Positions 13,406-19,613 of a stretch of DNA of 21,767 bases are shown here, one piece after another. Every line of letters begins with the position of its first letter. Position 1 is the first letter of the stretch. This DNA comes from CAYTUI01 sp964441335. Its GTDB lineage: Bacteria; Patescibacteriota; Patescibacteriia; UBA1558; 2-01-FULL-52-15. Both the position numbers and the translations under genes were made by a program. The notes under the pieces are model-generated. The model ran no database searches, had not been told where the DNA came from, and saw only the letters and a program-made list of their open reading frames with translations. The stretch spans positions 1-21,767 of the forward strand of contig CAYTUI010000024.1 in assembly GCA_964441335.1 (NCBI GenBank), written 5' to 3'.

Positions 13406-14356
13406 TCAAATTTTCTCTATCAACAACGTAAAAGCCGCGTCCTTTTCTCTGGCCGCGTATTTTAACCGACTGTCGGTGTTGATTAGCTGTTGGTAGATAT
13501 TGATTAACTGTTGTTGGTTGTAGTTTCTGACTTGTGACAGAATTTTTTTGGCCACATAGGGATGAATTTTTAAACTGTCGGCCAAAGCATAAGAATTATT
13601 GGTCTTAGACGCCAGCTCGTGAGCCTTGGTCAGTAAACGAAATTGTCTGACGATCATAGACAGTAAATACAGAGGCTCCAAGCCGTTATTCAGTTGTTGT
13701 GAAATCAGACGGTGAGCTAATGGTTTATTACGTTGGGCGCAGGCGTCAATTAATTCAAAAATTACATCGCTAGTTTTGGCGGTGACTAAATTTTTTACCA
13801 TCTCTACGGTGATTGTCGGCTGTCCTTGATGAGCTAATTTATGAATTTCATTATTTAATTGCCAGCCATCATTACCGACCAAAGCAATCAACAACTGTAA
13901 GGCTTCGGCTTTAATACTACAGCCCCACTGCTTGGCCAAATTAGCGACCCAGGTATTTAGTTTGGCTCCCTCCAATGGCTGAAATTCCTGGACATATTGT
14001 GCTTTGGCTAGTTGTTTGTATAAACTACCACTTTTTTTGGGCACATCAGTTTGCCAGAATATCAGGTAATTTTCGTCGATGGAGCCTTTTTGAGTTTTAA
14101 GCCACTCGCTAATCGGTTCTTCAAATTCTTTAAGATCGGGCAAGTCTAAAATGTCCCTGATGATTATTAATTTTTTGGAAGCCAGAAATCCTTGCGCCTT
14201 AACTAAATTAAAAAAATTTTCCAGACTGAAATTAGTTTCATCCAGATAATGAATATTATGACCGCTTTTATCAATTGTCTGGCGGAATTTATGCTTCAGG
14301 GCGTCAATTTTTTGTTTAGCCCGGAAACTGTCCTCGCCGTAGTAGAAAAATAGCAT
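13406..14356 (-). CDS. holA: DNA polymerase III subunit delta
   Basis: 316 residues. HolA is the clamp-loader subunit that opens the sliding clamp. MLFFYYGEDSFRAKQKIDAL is the family start. AQGFLASKKLIIIRDI and ENYLIFWQTDVPKKSGSLYKQL belong to the AAA+-like domain, which lacks a P-loop as expected for delta. The C-terminal collar region contains NNGLEPLYLLSMIVRQFRLL and a final DSRLKYAAREKDAAFTLLIEKI. It lies 79 bases downstream of polA on the same strand, across a spacer of AGCTACAAGCTACTAGC-type words, so the two are probably co-transcribed. No Shine-Dalgarno sequence. Confidence 0.93.
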   Translation of the reverse strand: MLFFYYGEDSFRAKQKIDALKHKFRQTIDKSGHNIHYLDETNFSLENFFNLVKAQGFLASKKLIIIRDILDLPDLKEFEEPISEWLKTQKGSIDENYLIFWQTDVPKKSGSLYKQLAKAQYVQEFQPLEGAKLNTWVANLAKQWGCSIKAEALQLLIALVGNDGWQLNNEIHKLAHQGQPTITVEMVKNLVTAKTSDVIFELIDACAQRNKPLAHRLISQQLNNGLEPLYLLSMIVRQFRLLTKAHELASKTNNSYALADSLKIHPYVAKKILSQVRNYNQQQLINIYQQLINTDSRLKYAAREKDAAFTLLIEKI

Positions 14357-14435
14357 GTGTTGGATATTAGCTTGTAGCTAGTAGCTTGTAGCCCGCGGTT
14401 GAATTTGTAACTGGCTACCAGCTACAGGCCACTGG
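14357..14435. repeat. Low-complexity word repeats between polA and holA
   Basis: The plus strand reads TTAGCTTGTAGCTAGTAGCTTGTAGC, interrupted here only to show the words TAGCTTG and TAGCTAG. It then continues with CTGGCTACCAGCTACAGGCCACTGGC. Related words occur at 7591-7614, 12915-12950, 13363-13402 and 17699-17738. Confidence 0.6.
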
Positions 14436-17150
14436 CTAAGTGGCACCCATCTCTGACCAATTATTACCTACTTTGACGTCAACTATTAGGGGAACGGATA
14501 ATTTAGTCACTTTTTCCATCTGTTGTTTAACGAATTTGGTCACTTTGTCCACGTCTTCATTAGGCACTTCAAAGACCAATTCATCATGGACTTGGAGCAG
14601 CATTTTACTATCAGCAGAGACTTTTGGCAATTTTCCCTGTATCTCAATCATAGCCAATTTTATAATGTCAGCGGCCGTGCCTTGTAGGGGCATATTAACG
14701 GCCATTCTCTCGGCCTGCGCAACCAGCTGTGGCATAGTAGAGTAAATTTCCGGCAGACTGCGGCGGCGCCCGAACATACTTTCAACATACCCTAATTGTC
14801 GGACACGCTTTTTGGTTTCTTCAATATACTTTTTTAGACCTTGGTAAACCTCAAAATATTTTTCAATAAATGCCTTAGCTTCTTCTTGATTGAGATCTGT
14901 TCTTTGCGACAGGCCTCTCGCGCCCAAGCCGTAGAGAACACCAAAATTGACCTCTTTAGCCTGGCGCCTCATAGTCGGCGTTACTTTATCTAGAGGCACT
15001 TTGTTGATAGCCGCGGCAGTGGCAGCGTGAATGTCCTCACCTTTCAAAAAGCTCTTAGTCATAGCTGGGTCTTGTGACATATGCGCGGCTACTCTAAGTT
15101 CAATTTGTGAATAATCGGCAGAAATCAATTTATATCCACGTTTGGAAACAAAGGCTTGTCTTATCTCGCGACCCAACTCTGTCCTGATAGGAATGTTTTG
15201 TAGATTAGGATCGTTAGATGATAGTCGGCCGGTAGCTGTTACCGTCTGATTAAAGCTGGTGTGAATACGCTGGTCAATCGGTGAAGCTAATTTTGGTAAA
15301 GCCTTAATATAAGTTGACTGTAATTTTGTCAGTTCGCGGTACTGGGAAATTAAAGGAATAATTTCATGACGGCCGGTCATTTTATCCAACTCTGAAGCGG
15401 CCGTGGAAATACCGGTTTTGGTTTTCTTCAAACCCTTGGTATCTATATCCAGAGTATCAAATAATATTTCCTTCAGTTGCAGAGGTGAAGAAATATTAAA
15501 TTCTTGGCCGGCCATTTTATAAATTTTCTCCGAGATTTTCGTGATTCTGATAGCAAAGCTTTTGGCCATTTTTTTCAGCTGGCCTTTGTCTATGGCAATA
15601 CCTTGAAGTTCCATTTCAGCCAAAACCGGCACCAGTGGCATCTCAATTTCATACATCATTTTTTTCAAATCAGACTTAACGATTTCCGGTTCCATTTTTT
15701 TGTATAATTGCCAAGTGTAATCAGCATCTTCAGCCGCGTACCAGGACAGCTTGGCCTCGGGAATCGCCAGCATGTCAATAATTTTACTTTCCTGATCGGC
15801 AATATCTGACAGTTTTAGCATTCTTCTGCCAAAGTAAGAAAAAGCCAGTTCTTCCAGTTTTAGACCGTGACCGGGATTAAGTAAAAAAGCGGCAATCATG
15901 GTATCAAAAAAAACTCCTTGCAGGGTTATGTCTAGTTTTTTTAGAATTTGAAAATCATATTTGATATTATGACCAATCTTTTGATAATCAGGATTCTCCA
16001 AAAGTATCTTAAACAGTTTAACAAAACTGTCTCGATCTTTTTTGGTTCGCAGGCTGATGTAATAACCATGTTTAGCCTGCCAGGATAAACTAACCCCCAA
16101 AATCTCGGCTTCCATAGTATTAAGTCCGGTTGTCTCGCTATCAACGGCAAATATTTTGTGGTCTTTTAATTCCGTCAGCAATTTTTCCATTGCTTGAGCG
16201 CCGCTGACGGTCTGATAATCGTCGGCTGTCTGTGGCATAGCGGTTAATAGGTTCTGTTGTCCACCATTAGTTTTGGGGACCTTATTAACTAAGCTGTTAA
16301 ATTGCAGTTCTTTAAATAATTGGTAAATTTTTTCCCGGTCAAAACTATGAGTCTCGGCCTCGCTTAAGGCAAAGGTAATTGGCAGGTCAGTAACAATGGT
16401 GACTAAACGCTGGCTCTGATAAGCTTCTTTTTTTTGTTCCTTCAGTAATGTTCTGACGCGGTCTTTAATTTTATCGGAGTCAATATTTTTATATAAATTG
16501 TCCAAAGATTTAAACTCCTTGATTAAATCGGCCGCACCTTTTTCGCCGATACCTTTAACGCCCGGAATATTATCCGAGGCGTCGCCTTTCAAAGCTTTCA
16601 TATCAATTAACTGATCAGGCTTTAAACCATAACGTTCCTTGACTGCATCTGGTGTGTAGATAACAGTATCATTAATACCTTTTTTTAAAGTAAAGACTTC
16701 GGTTTGGCTATCAACCAGCTGCAAGGCGTCCAAATCGCCGGTCACAATAATATTTTTCAGTTCCGGATTATGTTGGCGATTATATTTCACTACTGTGCCG
16801 ATAATATCATCAGCTTCATAACCCTTTTTGGATAAGCGGGGTATTTTGAAAGCGTCCAGAATTTCTTCAACTATCACCACCTGATCATAAAGTTCATCGG
16901 GTTGTTTTTCTCTTTGGGCTTTGTATTCCACAAATTCCTCATGTCTGAAAGTCGGTGCCGCCAAATCAAAAGCCGCCACTAAATAATCCGGTTTCAGATC
17001 GTTCATCAGTTTTAACAAGATAGACGTAAAGCCATAAGCGGCATTAACCATTCGGCCGTCCGCTGTTGTCAGACTAGGCGGTAAAGCATGCCAGGCGCGA
17101 TGCAGTAGTGAAAAGGTGTCTATGATGACGAATTTTTTTTGTTTGCTCAT
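14436..17150 (-). CDS. polA: DNA polymerase I with 5'-3' and 3'-5' exonuclease domains
   Basis: 904 residues, full length for a three-domain Pol I used in Okazaki fragment maturation and repair synthesis. The 5' nuclease (1-290) has VIIDTFSLLHRAWHAL, the metal-binding YEADDIIGT (111-119), VTGDLDALQLV (136-146) and GDASDNIPGVKGIG (189-202). The proofreading domain is intact: DSET with Asp337 and Glu339, GHNIKYD with Asp399, and YAAED with Asp475. The polymerase has motif A SADYSQIELR (Asp679), motif B RRQAKEVNFGVLYG (Lys732, Phe736, Tyr740) and motif C QVHDELVFEVP (Asp856). Phe736 at the O-helix position predicts normal discrimination against dideoxynucleotides. Many bacterial Pol I enzymes have a dead 3'-5' site; this one does not. 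ATG 17150 gives the expected MSKQKKFVIIDTF start. Confidence 0.97.
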   Translation of the reverse strand: MSKQKKFVIIDTFSLLHRAWHALPPSLTTADGRMVNAAYGFTSILLKLMNDLKPDYLVAAFDLAAPTFRHEEFVEYKAQREKQPDELYDQVVIVEEILDAFKIPRLSKKGYEADDIIGTVVKYNRQHNPELKNIIVTGDLDALQLVDSQTEVFTLKKGINDTVIYTPDAVKERYGLKPDQLIDMKALKGDASDNIPGVKGIGEKGAADLIKEFKSLDNLYKNIDSDKIKDRVRTLLKEQKKEAYQSQRLVTIVTDLPITFALSEAETHSFDREKIYQLFKELQFNSLVNKVPKTNGGQQNLLTAMPQTADDYQTVSGAQAMEKLLTELKDHKIFAVDSETTGLNTMEAEILGVSLSWQAKHGYYISLRTKKDRDSFVKLFKILLENPDYQKIGHNIKYDFQILKKLDITLQGVFFDTMIAAFLLNPGHGLKLEELAFSYFGRRMLKLSDIADQESKIIDMLAIPEAKLSWYAAEDADYTWQLYKKMEPEIVKSDLKKMMYEIEMPLVPVLAEMELQGIAIDKGQLKKMAKSFAIRITKISEKIYKMAGQEFNISSPLQLKEILFDTLDIDTKGLKKTKTGISTAASELDKMTGRHEIIPLISQYRELTKLQSTYIKALPKLASPIDQRIHTSFNQTVTATGRLSSNDPNLQNIPIRTELGREIRQAFVSKRGYKLISADYSQIELRVAAHMSQDPAMTKSFLKGEDIHAATAAAINKVPLDKVTPTMRRQAKEVNFGVLYGLGARGLSQRTDLNQEEAKAFIEKYFEVYQGLKKYIEETKKRVRQLGYVESMFGRRRSLPEIYSTMPQLVAQAERMAVNMPLQGTAADIIKLAMIEIQGKLPKVSADSKMLLQVHDELVFEVPNEDVDKVTKFVKQQMEKVTKLSVPLIVDVKVGNNWSEMGAT

Positions 17151-17203
17151 GAATTAGGGATTGGGGGTTAGAAGATAGAAGTAAGGGATTAAATACTTCC
17201 AAC

Positions 17204-17212
17204 ATCATAGCA
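17204..17212 (-). promoter_or_regulatory. Extended -10 promoter of polA
   Basis: TGCTATGAT on the minus strand (TG-n-TATGAT). The -35 region 17 bases upstream (TTCCAG) is poor, as often with extended -10 promoters. Leader about 47 bases. Confidence 0.5.
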
Positions 17213-17235
17213 GTTTTTGGCTAGAGCTGGAATGC

Positions 17236-17264
17236 TTGAAATCAGGACATTTTCCTGTTATGGT
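17236..17264 (+). promoter_or_regulatory. Promoter of the tRNA-Cys transcript
   Basis: TTGAAA (17236-17241), 17-base spacer, TATGGT (17259-17264) with an extended TG at 17256-17257. Start near 17271, about 140 bases before the tRNA. It diverges from the polA promoter. Confidence 0.55.
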
Positions 17265-17269
17265 ATAGT

Positions 17270-17335
17270 GGATTTTACCCAGAACCACATAGGGTTCTGG
17301 GTACCCCATACCCCACGTGGTATGGGGTAAAGTCC
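17270..17335 (+). repeat. Two perfect 10-bp hairpins and an enclosing 11-bp stem in the tRNA-Cys leader
   Basis: Hairpin 1 pairs ACCCAGAACC (17277-17286) with GGTTCTGGGT (17293-17302). Hairpin 2 pairs ACCCCATACC (17303-17312) with GGTATGGGGT (17319-17328). GGATTTTACCC (17270-17280) can instead pair with GGGTAAAGTCC (17325-17335), enclosing both. The enclosing stem competes with the outer pairs of the two hairpins. Confidence 0.8.
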
Positions 17336-17386
17336 AGGTATGGGTCTGTCCCGCACATTATTAATTGATTTTCAAGTAAACGGGAT

Positions 17387-17502
17387 CCCGATTCTGAAAT
17401 TTGGAGGCATTTGGCACGATAGCCAAGTGGTAAGGCATGGGTCTGCAAAACCCTTATTCGGGGGTTCGATTCCCCCTCGTGCCTCCAGATTTCAGCATCG
17501 GG
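17387..17502 (+). repeat. 23-bp inverted repeat that brackets tRNA-Cys and overlaps its 3' end
   Basis: The left arm 17387-17409 (CCCGATTCTGAAATTT then GGAGGCA) and the right arm 17480-17502 (TGCCTCCAGATTTCAG then CATCGGG) are complementary at 21 of 23 positions, one of the two mismatches being a U-G pair in RNA. The right arm starts inside the acceptor stem and covers the discriminator and CCA. Confidence 0.85.
17413..17487 (+). tRNA. tRNA-Cys (anticodon GCA)
   Basis: 75 bases including an encoded CCA (17485-17487). The acceptor stem GGCACGA pairs with TCGTGCC. The D arm is GCC-AAGTGGTAA-GGC. The anticodon arm is GGGT-CTGCAAA-ACCC with GCA at 17445-17447. The T arm is GGGGG-TTCGATT-CCCCC. 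The discriminator is U73 (17484), the identity base for cysteine. The 27-43 position is a T-T mismatch. The gene stands alone with its own promoter and terminator. Confidence 0.95.
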
Positions 17503-17522
17503 ACAGAAGATTATAACTTTAG

Positions 17523-17624
17523 TCGGTCAGCCTCAACTCCTCCTAACCTCCCCTTCCGCCAGAGGCGGACAAGTGAAAGGGGGGAGGAATAAAAGGAGGG
17601 GATTCTATAGATGAGGCTGACCGA
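17523..17624. repeat. 102-bp element with perfect 13-bp terminal inverted repeats
   Basis: TCGGTCAGCCTCA (17523-17535) and TGAGGCTGACCGA (17612-17624) are exact inverted repeats. Between them are CTCCTCC...GGAGG, CCTCCCCTT...AAGGGGGGAGG and CCGCC-AGA-GGCGG, so the whole element folds into one long hairpin. No frame or obvious target-site duplication is seen. It resembles a small non-autonomous element or a very long RNA hairpin downstream of the tRNA. Confidence 0.7.
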
Positions 17625-17646
17625 TACAATCGCATCAAAAAAATAA

Positions 17647-17679
17647 CCCCTCGACCAAAGGCCGATGGGCTGTTTTTTT
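17647..17679 (+). terminator. Bidirectional intrinsic terminator
   Basis: CCCCTCGACC-AAA-GGCCGATGGG pairs at 8 of 10 positions, followed by TGTTTTTTT on the plus strand and TTATTTTTTT on the minus strand. It separates the tRNA transcript from the convergent 3D-domain gene. Confidence 0.75.
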
Positions 17680-17698
17680 ATTTATGACTCTTATTTGA

Positions 17699-17738
17699 CT
17701 AACAGCTATAAGCTACTAGCTATAAGCTACTAGCTATC
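17699..17738. repeat. AGCTATAAGCTACT word repeat
   Basis: Two near-identical 17-base steps (ACAGCTATAAGCTACT, TAGCTATAAGCTACT, TAGCTAT) run up to the stop codon of the next gene. Same style as the polA-holA spacer. Confidence 0.65.
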
Positions 17739-18216
17739 AAAGCACCTCCATCTTAATATACCTTACGCCAAATTGCTTAGCTTCAGATTTTTCAGCCATC
17801 CAAATATCAATACGGTTGCTGTAACGCTGATTCATGCGATCCTCAACTGTAAAGACTTTCTGGCCATAGATATCAGGCAAACGAACTTTAGTTCCGAACG
17901 GCAACATATTGGCGGCTATAATACCGTCCCTAACATGACTGCCGTTAGCTGTAATGAACGGCGTGCTGTCGGTTTGGCCAATTTCGCTATTATAAGCGGT
18001 AGCCACGGTATAAATGGTTCTTTTGGTTGTAGAAGAGTTGAATTGCTTCTCGTAGTCCGGCCAGTAGCTAGCAAAAACAACAGCTGTGGGAGCTGAAATC
18101 AGGCTTATATTAACACTTTGCGCCAGTCCAATATGGGGCACCAACAGAGGCATAAAACCTGCTAATATTAGCCAATATTTTACTTTATCCTTTAAATATC
18201 TATCAATTATGTTCAT
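17737..18216 (-). CDS. Exported 3D-domain (double-psi beta-barrel) protein
   Basis: 159 residues from ATG 18216. The N terminus (MNIIDRYLKDKVKYWLILAGFMPLLVPHIGLAQ) is a signal peptide or anchor, with AQS near 32-34 as a likely cleavage zone. The C-terminal 90 residues match the 3D domain, named for three conserved aspartates: TDSTP (Asp83), VEDRM (Asp126) and RIDIWM (Asp137), with MLPFGTKVRLP and FGVRYIKMEVL. The fold is that of lytic transglycosylases (MltA, RlpA, resuscitation-type proteins), so a peptidoglycan-cleaving or cell-wall role outside the membrane is likely. The frame is open to an earlier ATG at 18246, but that codon lies inside a terminator-like hairpin, so 18216 is preferred. 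The promoter candidate is at 18266-18294. Confidence 0.88.
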   Translation of the reverse strand: MNIIDRYLKDKVKYWLILAGFMPLLVPHIGLAQSVNISLISAPTAVVFASYWPDYEKQFNSSTTKRTIYTVATAYNSEIGQTDSTPFITANGSHVRDGIIAANMLPFGTKVRLPDIYGQKVFTVEDRMNQRYSNRIDIWMAEKSEAKQFGVRYIKMEVL

Positions 18217-18230
18217 ATACTTTCTGGGAT

Positions 18231-18255
18231 TTAAAAAACATCCCAATGGGGACGT
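18231..18255 (-). terminator. Terminator-like hairpin with an alternative pairing partner
   Basis: Minus strand ACGTCCC-CATT-GGGATGT (seven pairs, one G-U), directly followed by six Ts. The GGGAT half can instead pair with ATCCC 9 bases further downstream. It may end the TrmB transcript, or act as an attenuator in the leader of the 3D-domain gene. Confidence 0.65.
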
Positions 18256-18265
18256 TTAGATGAGC

Positions 18266-18294
18266 ATGCTATCAGATTTATGAATTTTTGTCAA
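18266..18294 (-). promoter_or_regulatory. Promoter of the 3D-domain gene
   Basis: TTGACA (18289-18294), 17-base spacer, TAGCAT (18266-18271) with an extended TG, on the minus strand. Start near 18259, so the terminator-like hairpin falls at the very 5' end of the RNA. Confidence 0.6.
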
Positions 18295-18336
18295 CCCTAT
18301 CTAAAAGCAATAGCAATTAAATTTTGTTAGCTTGAT

Positions 18337-19083
18337 TTAAGAAATATCCGGCAAATTTGACCATAAAAGATTAAAAATTGATTGTTGAGTCTGGGCAAAA
18401 GACTGGCTTTCGATAATTAATAATACTTCTTCATAGCGAGGGGAAATATAGGCTACTAAATCATCGGTAATGATCGTGGTAAAAGGTAATTTATATTGAG
18501 GGGATATAATTTTTGAACTTCTATTTTCATTTTTATCGGCGCCCACTATTCGTCGTCCTTCGCGTGAGTCGCTGATTATATGACGGCTATGGATATTTTT
18601 TTGTTTTTTTACCCCGATAATCTCGCTCATTAGGTATTTATGACTGACATAATTAAGTAAACTGTGGCCGGTGGTAATGATGCAATACTCCCTGGATTTA
18701 GACTTAAAAACCATTTGCCAGATTTGTTTGAAACCGGGAACGCCATATAAAAAATAGACGCGTGGCCTGGGGTAAGCGGCATGAGACCGCTGATCCAGTT
18801 CCGGCAGAATATCTTCAAAAGCCTGAAATCGTTCACGGATATTTTTGCGCAGATCTTGAGGAGATTGAGCTAAGTAATATATTTTCTTATCACGTTTGGA
18901 CTCCAGTAGCGCTCCCAAAGCCAGCAGTTCATTCAACGTATAGTAAAGAGTGGTTCTTTTCTGTTTGGAGCGTTCGGCCAGTTCCTGGACTGTGGCTTCG
19001 CCCAGCTCTAAGGCGGCCAGATATACGCTGGCTGCTTTATCACTTAGACCGACCTGATTAAGAGTCTCAATTAATTTATCCAT
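18337..19083 (-). CDS. TrmB-family transcriptional regulator
   Basis: 248 residues. The N-terminal winged helix-turn-helix matches the TrmB pattern: LNQVGLSDKAASVYLAALEL, then TVQELAERSKQKRTTLYYTLNELLALGALLE (about 31-61), where KRTTLYYTLNEL is the recognition helix. LRKNIRERFQAFEDILPEL (about 77-95) is a linker coiled coil. The rest (PRVYFLYGVPGFKQIW, CIITTGH, PFTTIITDDLVAYISP) resembles the C-terminal effector or phospholipase-D-like part of the Patescibacteria/archaeal members. TrmB proteins sense small molecules, often sugars, in archaea; the ligand here is unknown. The predicted transcription start falls at or next to ATG 19083, so the mRNA is probably leaderless. A palindrome just upstream is a candidate operator. 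Confidence 0.88.
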   Translation of the reverse strand: MDKLIETLNQVGLSDKAASVYLAALELGEATVQELAERSKQKRTTLYYTLNELLALGALLESKRDKKIYYLAQSPQDLRKNIRERFQAFEDILPELDQRSHAAYPRPRVYFLYGVPGFKQIWQMVFKSKSREYCIITTGHSLLNYVSHKYLMSEIIGVKKQKNIHSRHIISDSREGRRIVGADKNENRSSKIISPQYKLPFTTIITDDLVAYISPRYEEVLLIIESQSFAQTQQSIFNLLWSNLPDIS

Positions 19084-19089
19084 GACATC

Positions 19090-19117
19090 ATATTAACACT
19101 AATTTAGGCGTTGTCAA
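19090..19117 (-). promoter_or_regulatory. Promoter of the TrmB gene
   Basis: TTGACA (19112-19117), 16-base spacer, TAATAT (19090-19095) with an extended TG, on the minus strand. The start is predicted at about 19083, the A of the start codon. Confidence 0.6.
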
Positions 19118-19119
19118 TA

Positions 19120-19142
19120 TTTTGTCGAAAAGTTGGACAAAA
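19120..19142. promoter_or_regulatory. Candidate operator: TTTTGTC-n9-GACAAAA
   Basis: A perfect 7-bp inverted repeat with a 9-base spacer, directly upstream of the TrmB -35 box and 50 bases before the Shine-Dalgarno of the divergent DUF3307-like gene. The half-site TTGTC also occurs at 19111-19115. Confidence 0.5.
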
Positions 19143-19204
19143 TCTATTTTAGTTTTTTATGAATATTATATGCTTGAGGTGGTTCTTTCACAAAGGAGGA
19201 TTCT

Positions 19205-19564
19205 ATCACCACCCTGGAAGCGTTGGTTGTCGCCCACCTGGTTGGCGATTGGCTTCTGCAAACGGAATATCAGGCTATGGGTAAGGCCAGCGGCCGTTTC
19301 TGGAATAAGGCTCTGGTTGCTCACTGCTTAAGCTACACCGTCTGTTTTCTGCCCGTCCTGCTGTTGACCAACCTGTCGCTGCTGTGGTTGATCCTGATCT
19401 TTGGATCACATCTGTTGTTTGATAGGCGCTGGCCGGTTATTGCTCTGCGTCGTCTGATCAAGCATGATTCCCCCGAAGGTATCAAGGCGACCTTTTGGGT
19501 GACGGTGGCAATGGATCAGGTTCTGCACGTTCTGGTGTTGGCTATCATAGCCTCGCTGGGCTAA
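19205..19564 (+). CDS. DUF3307-like integral membrane protein, apparent AUC start
   Basis: 119 residues if translation starts at ATC 19205. The sequence fits the DUF3307 family: VVAHLVGDWLLQTEYQA near the start, VAHCLSYTVCFLPVLLLT, LIFGSHLLFDRRWP, and a C-terminal FWVTVAMDQVLHVLVLAIIA. Three or four membrane helices are visible; the function of the family is unknown. AAAGGAGG (19192-19199) is perfect Shine-Dalgarno sequence and its normal spacing of 5 bases points to ATC 19205 (reading I-T-T-L-E-A-L-V-V). The frame is closed upstream by a TGA at 19175 and has no ATG, GTG or TTG before TTG 19223, which is 23 bases from the Shine-Dalgarno. GC content and codon choice look higher and different from neighbours. 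It is divergent from the TrmB gene and shares its upstream region. Confidence 0.82.
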   Translation: MTTLEALVVAHLVGDWLLQTEYQAMGKASGRFWNKALVAHCLSYTVCFLPVLLLTNLSLLWLILIFGSHLLFDRRWPVIALRRLIKHDSPEGIKATFWVTVAMDQVLHVLVLAIIASLG

Positions 19565-19567
19565 CTG

Positions 19568-19600
19568 AAAAGCCCCCCCGGGTAATCTTGAGGGGGCTTT
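19568..19600 (+). terminator. Hairpin terminator between convergent genes
   Basis: AAAGCCCCC pairs with GGGGGCTTT around a 13-base loop region, but the T tract is short on both strands (CTTTCAAT, CTTTTCAG). Position just after the stop codon supports terminator use. Confidence 0.6.
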
Positions 19601-19613
19601 CAATCTGGAATAA

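Noticed and set aside
17513..17632. Insertion sequence remnant at the 13-bp inverted repeats.
   Set aside because: No transposase fragment and no target-site duplication can be seen; it is kept only as a palindromic element.
17737..18246. Earlier start at 18246 for the 3D-domain protein.
   Set aside because: That codon lies within the stem-loop followed by six Ts, and the signal peptide begins naturally at 18216.
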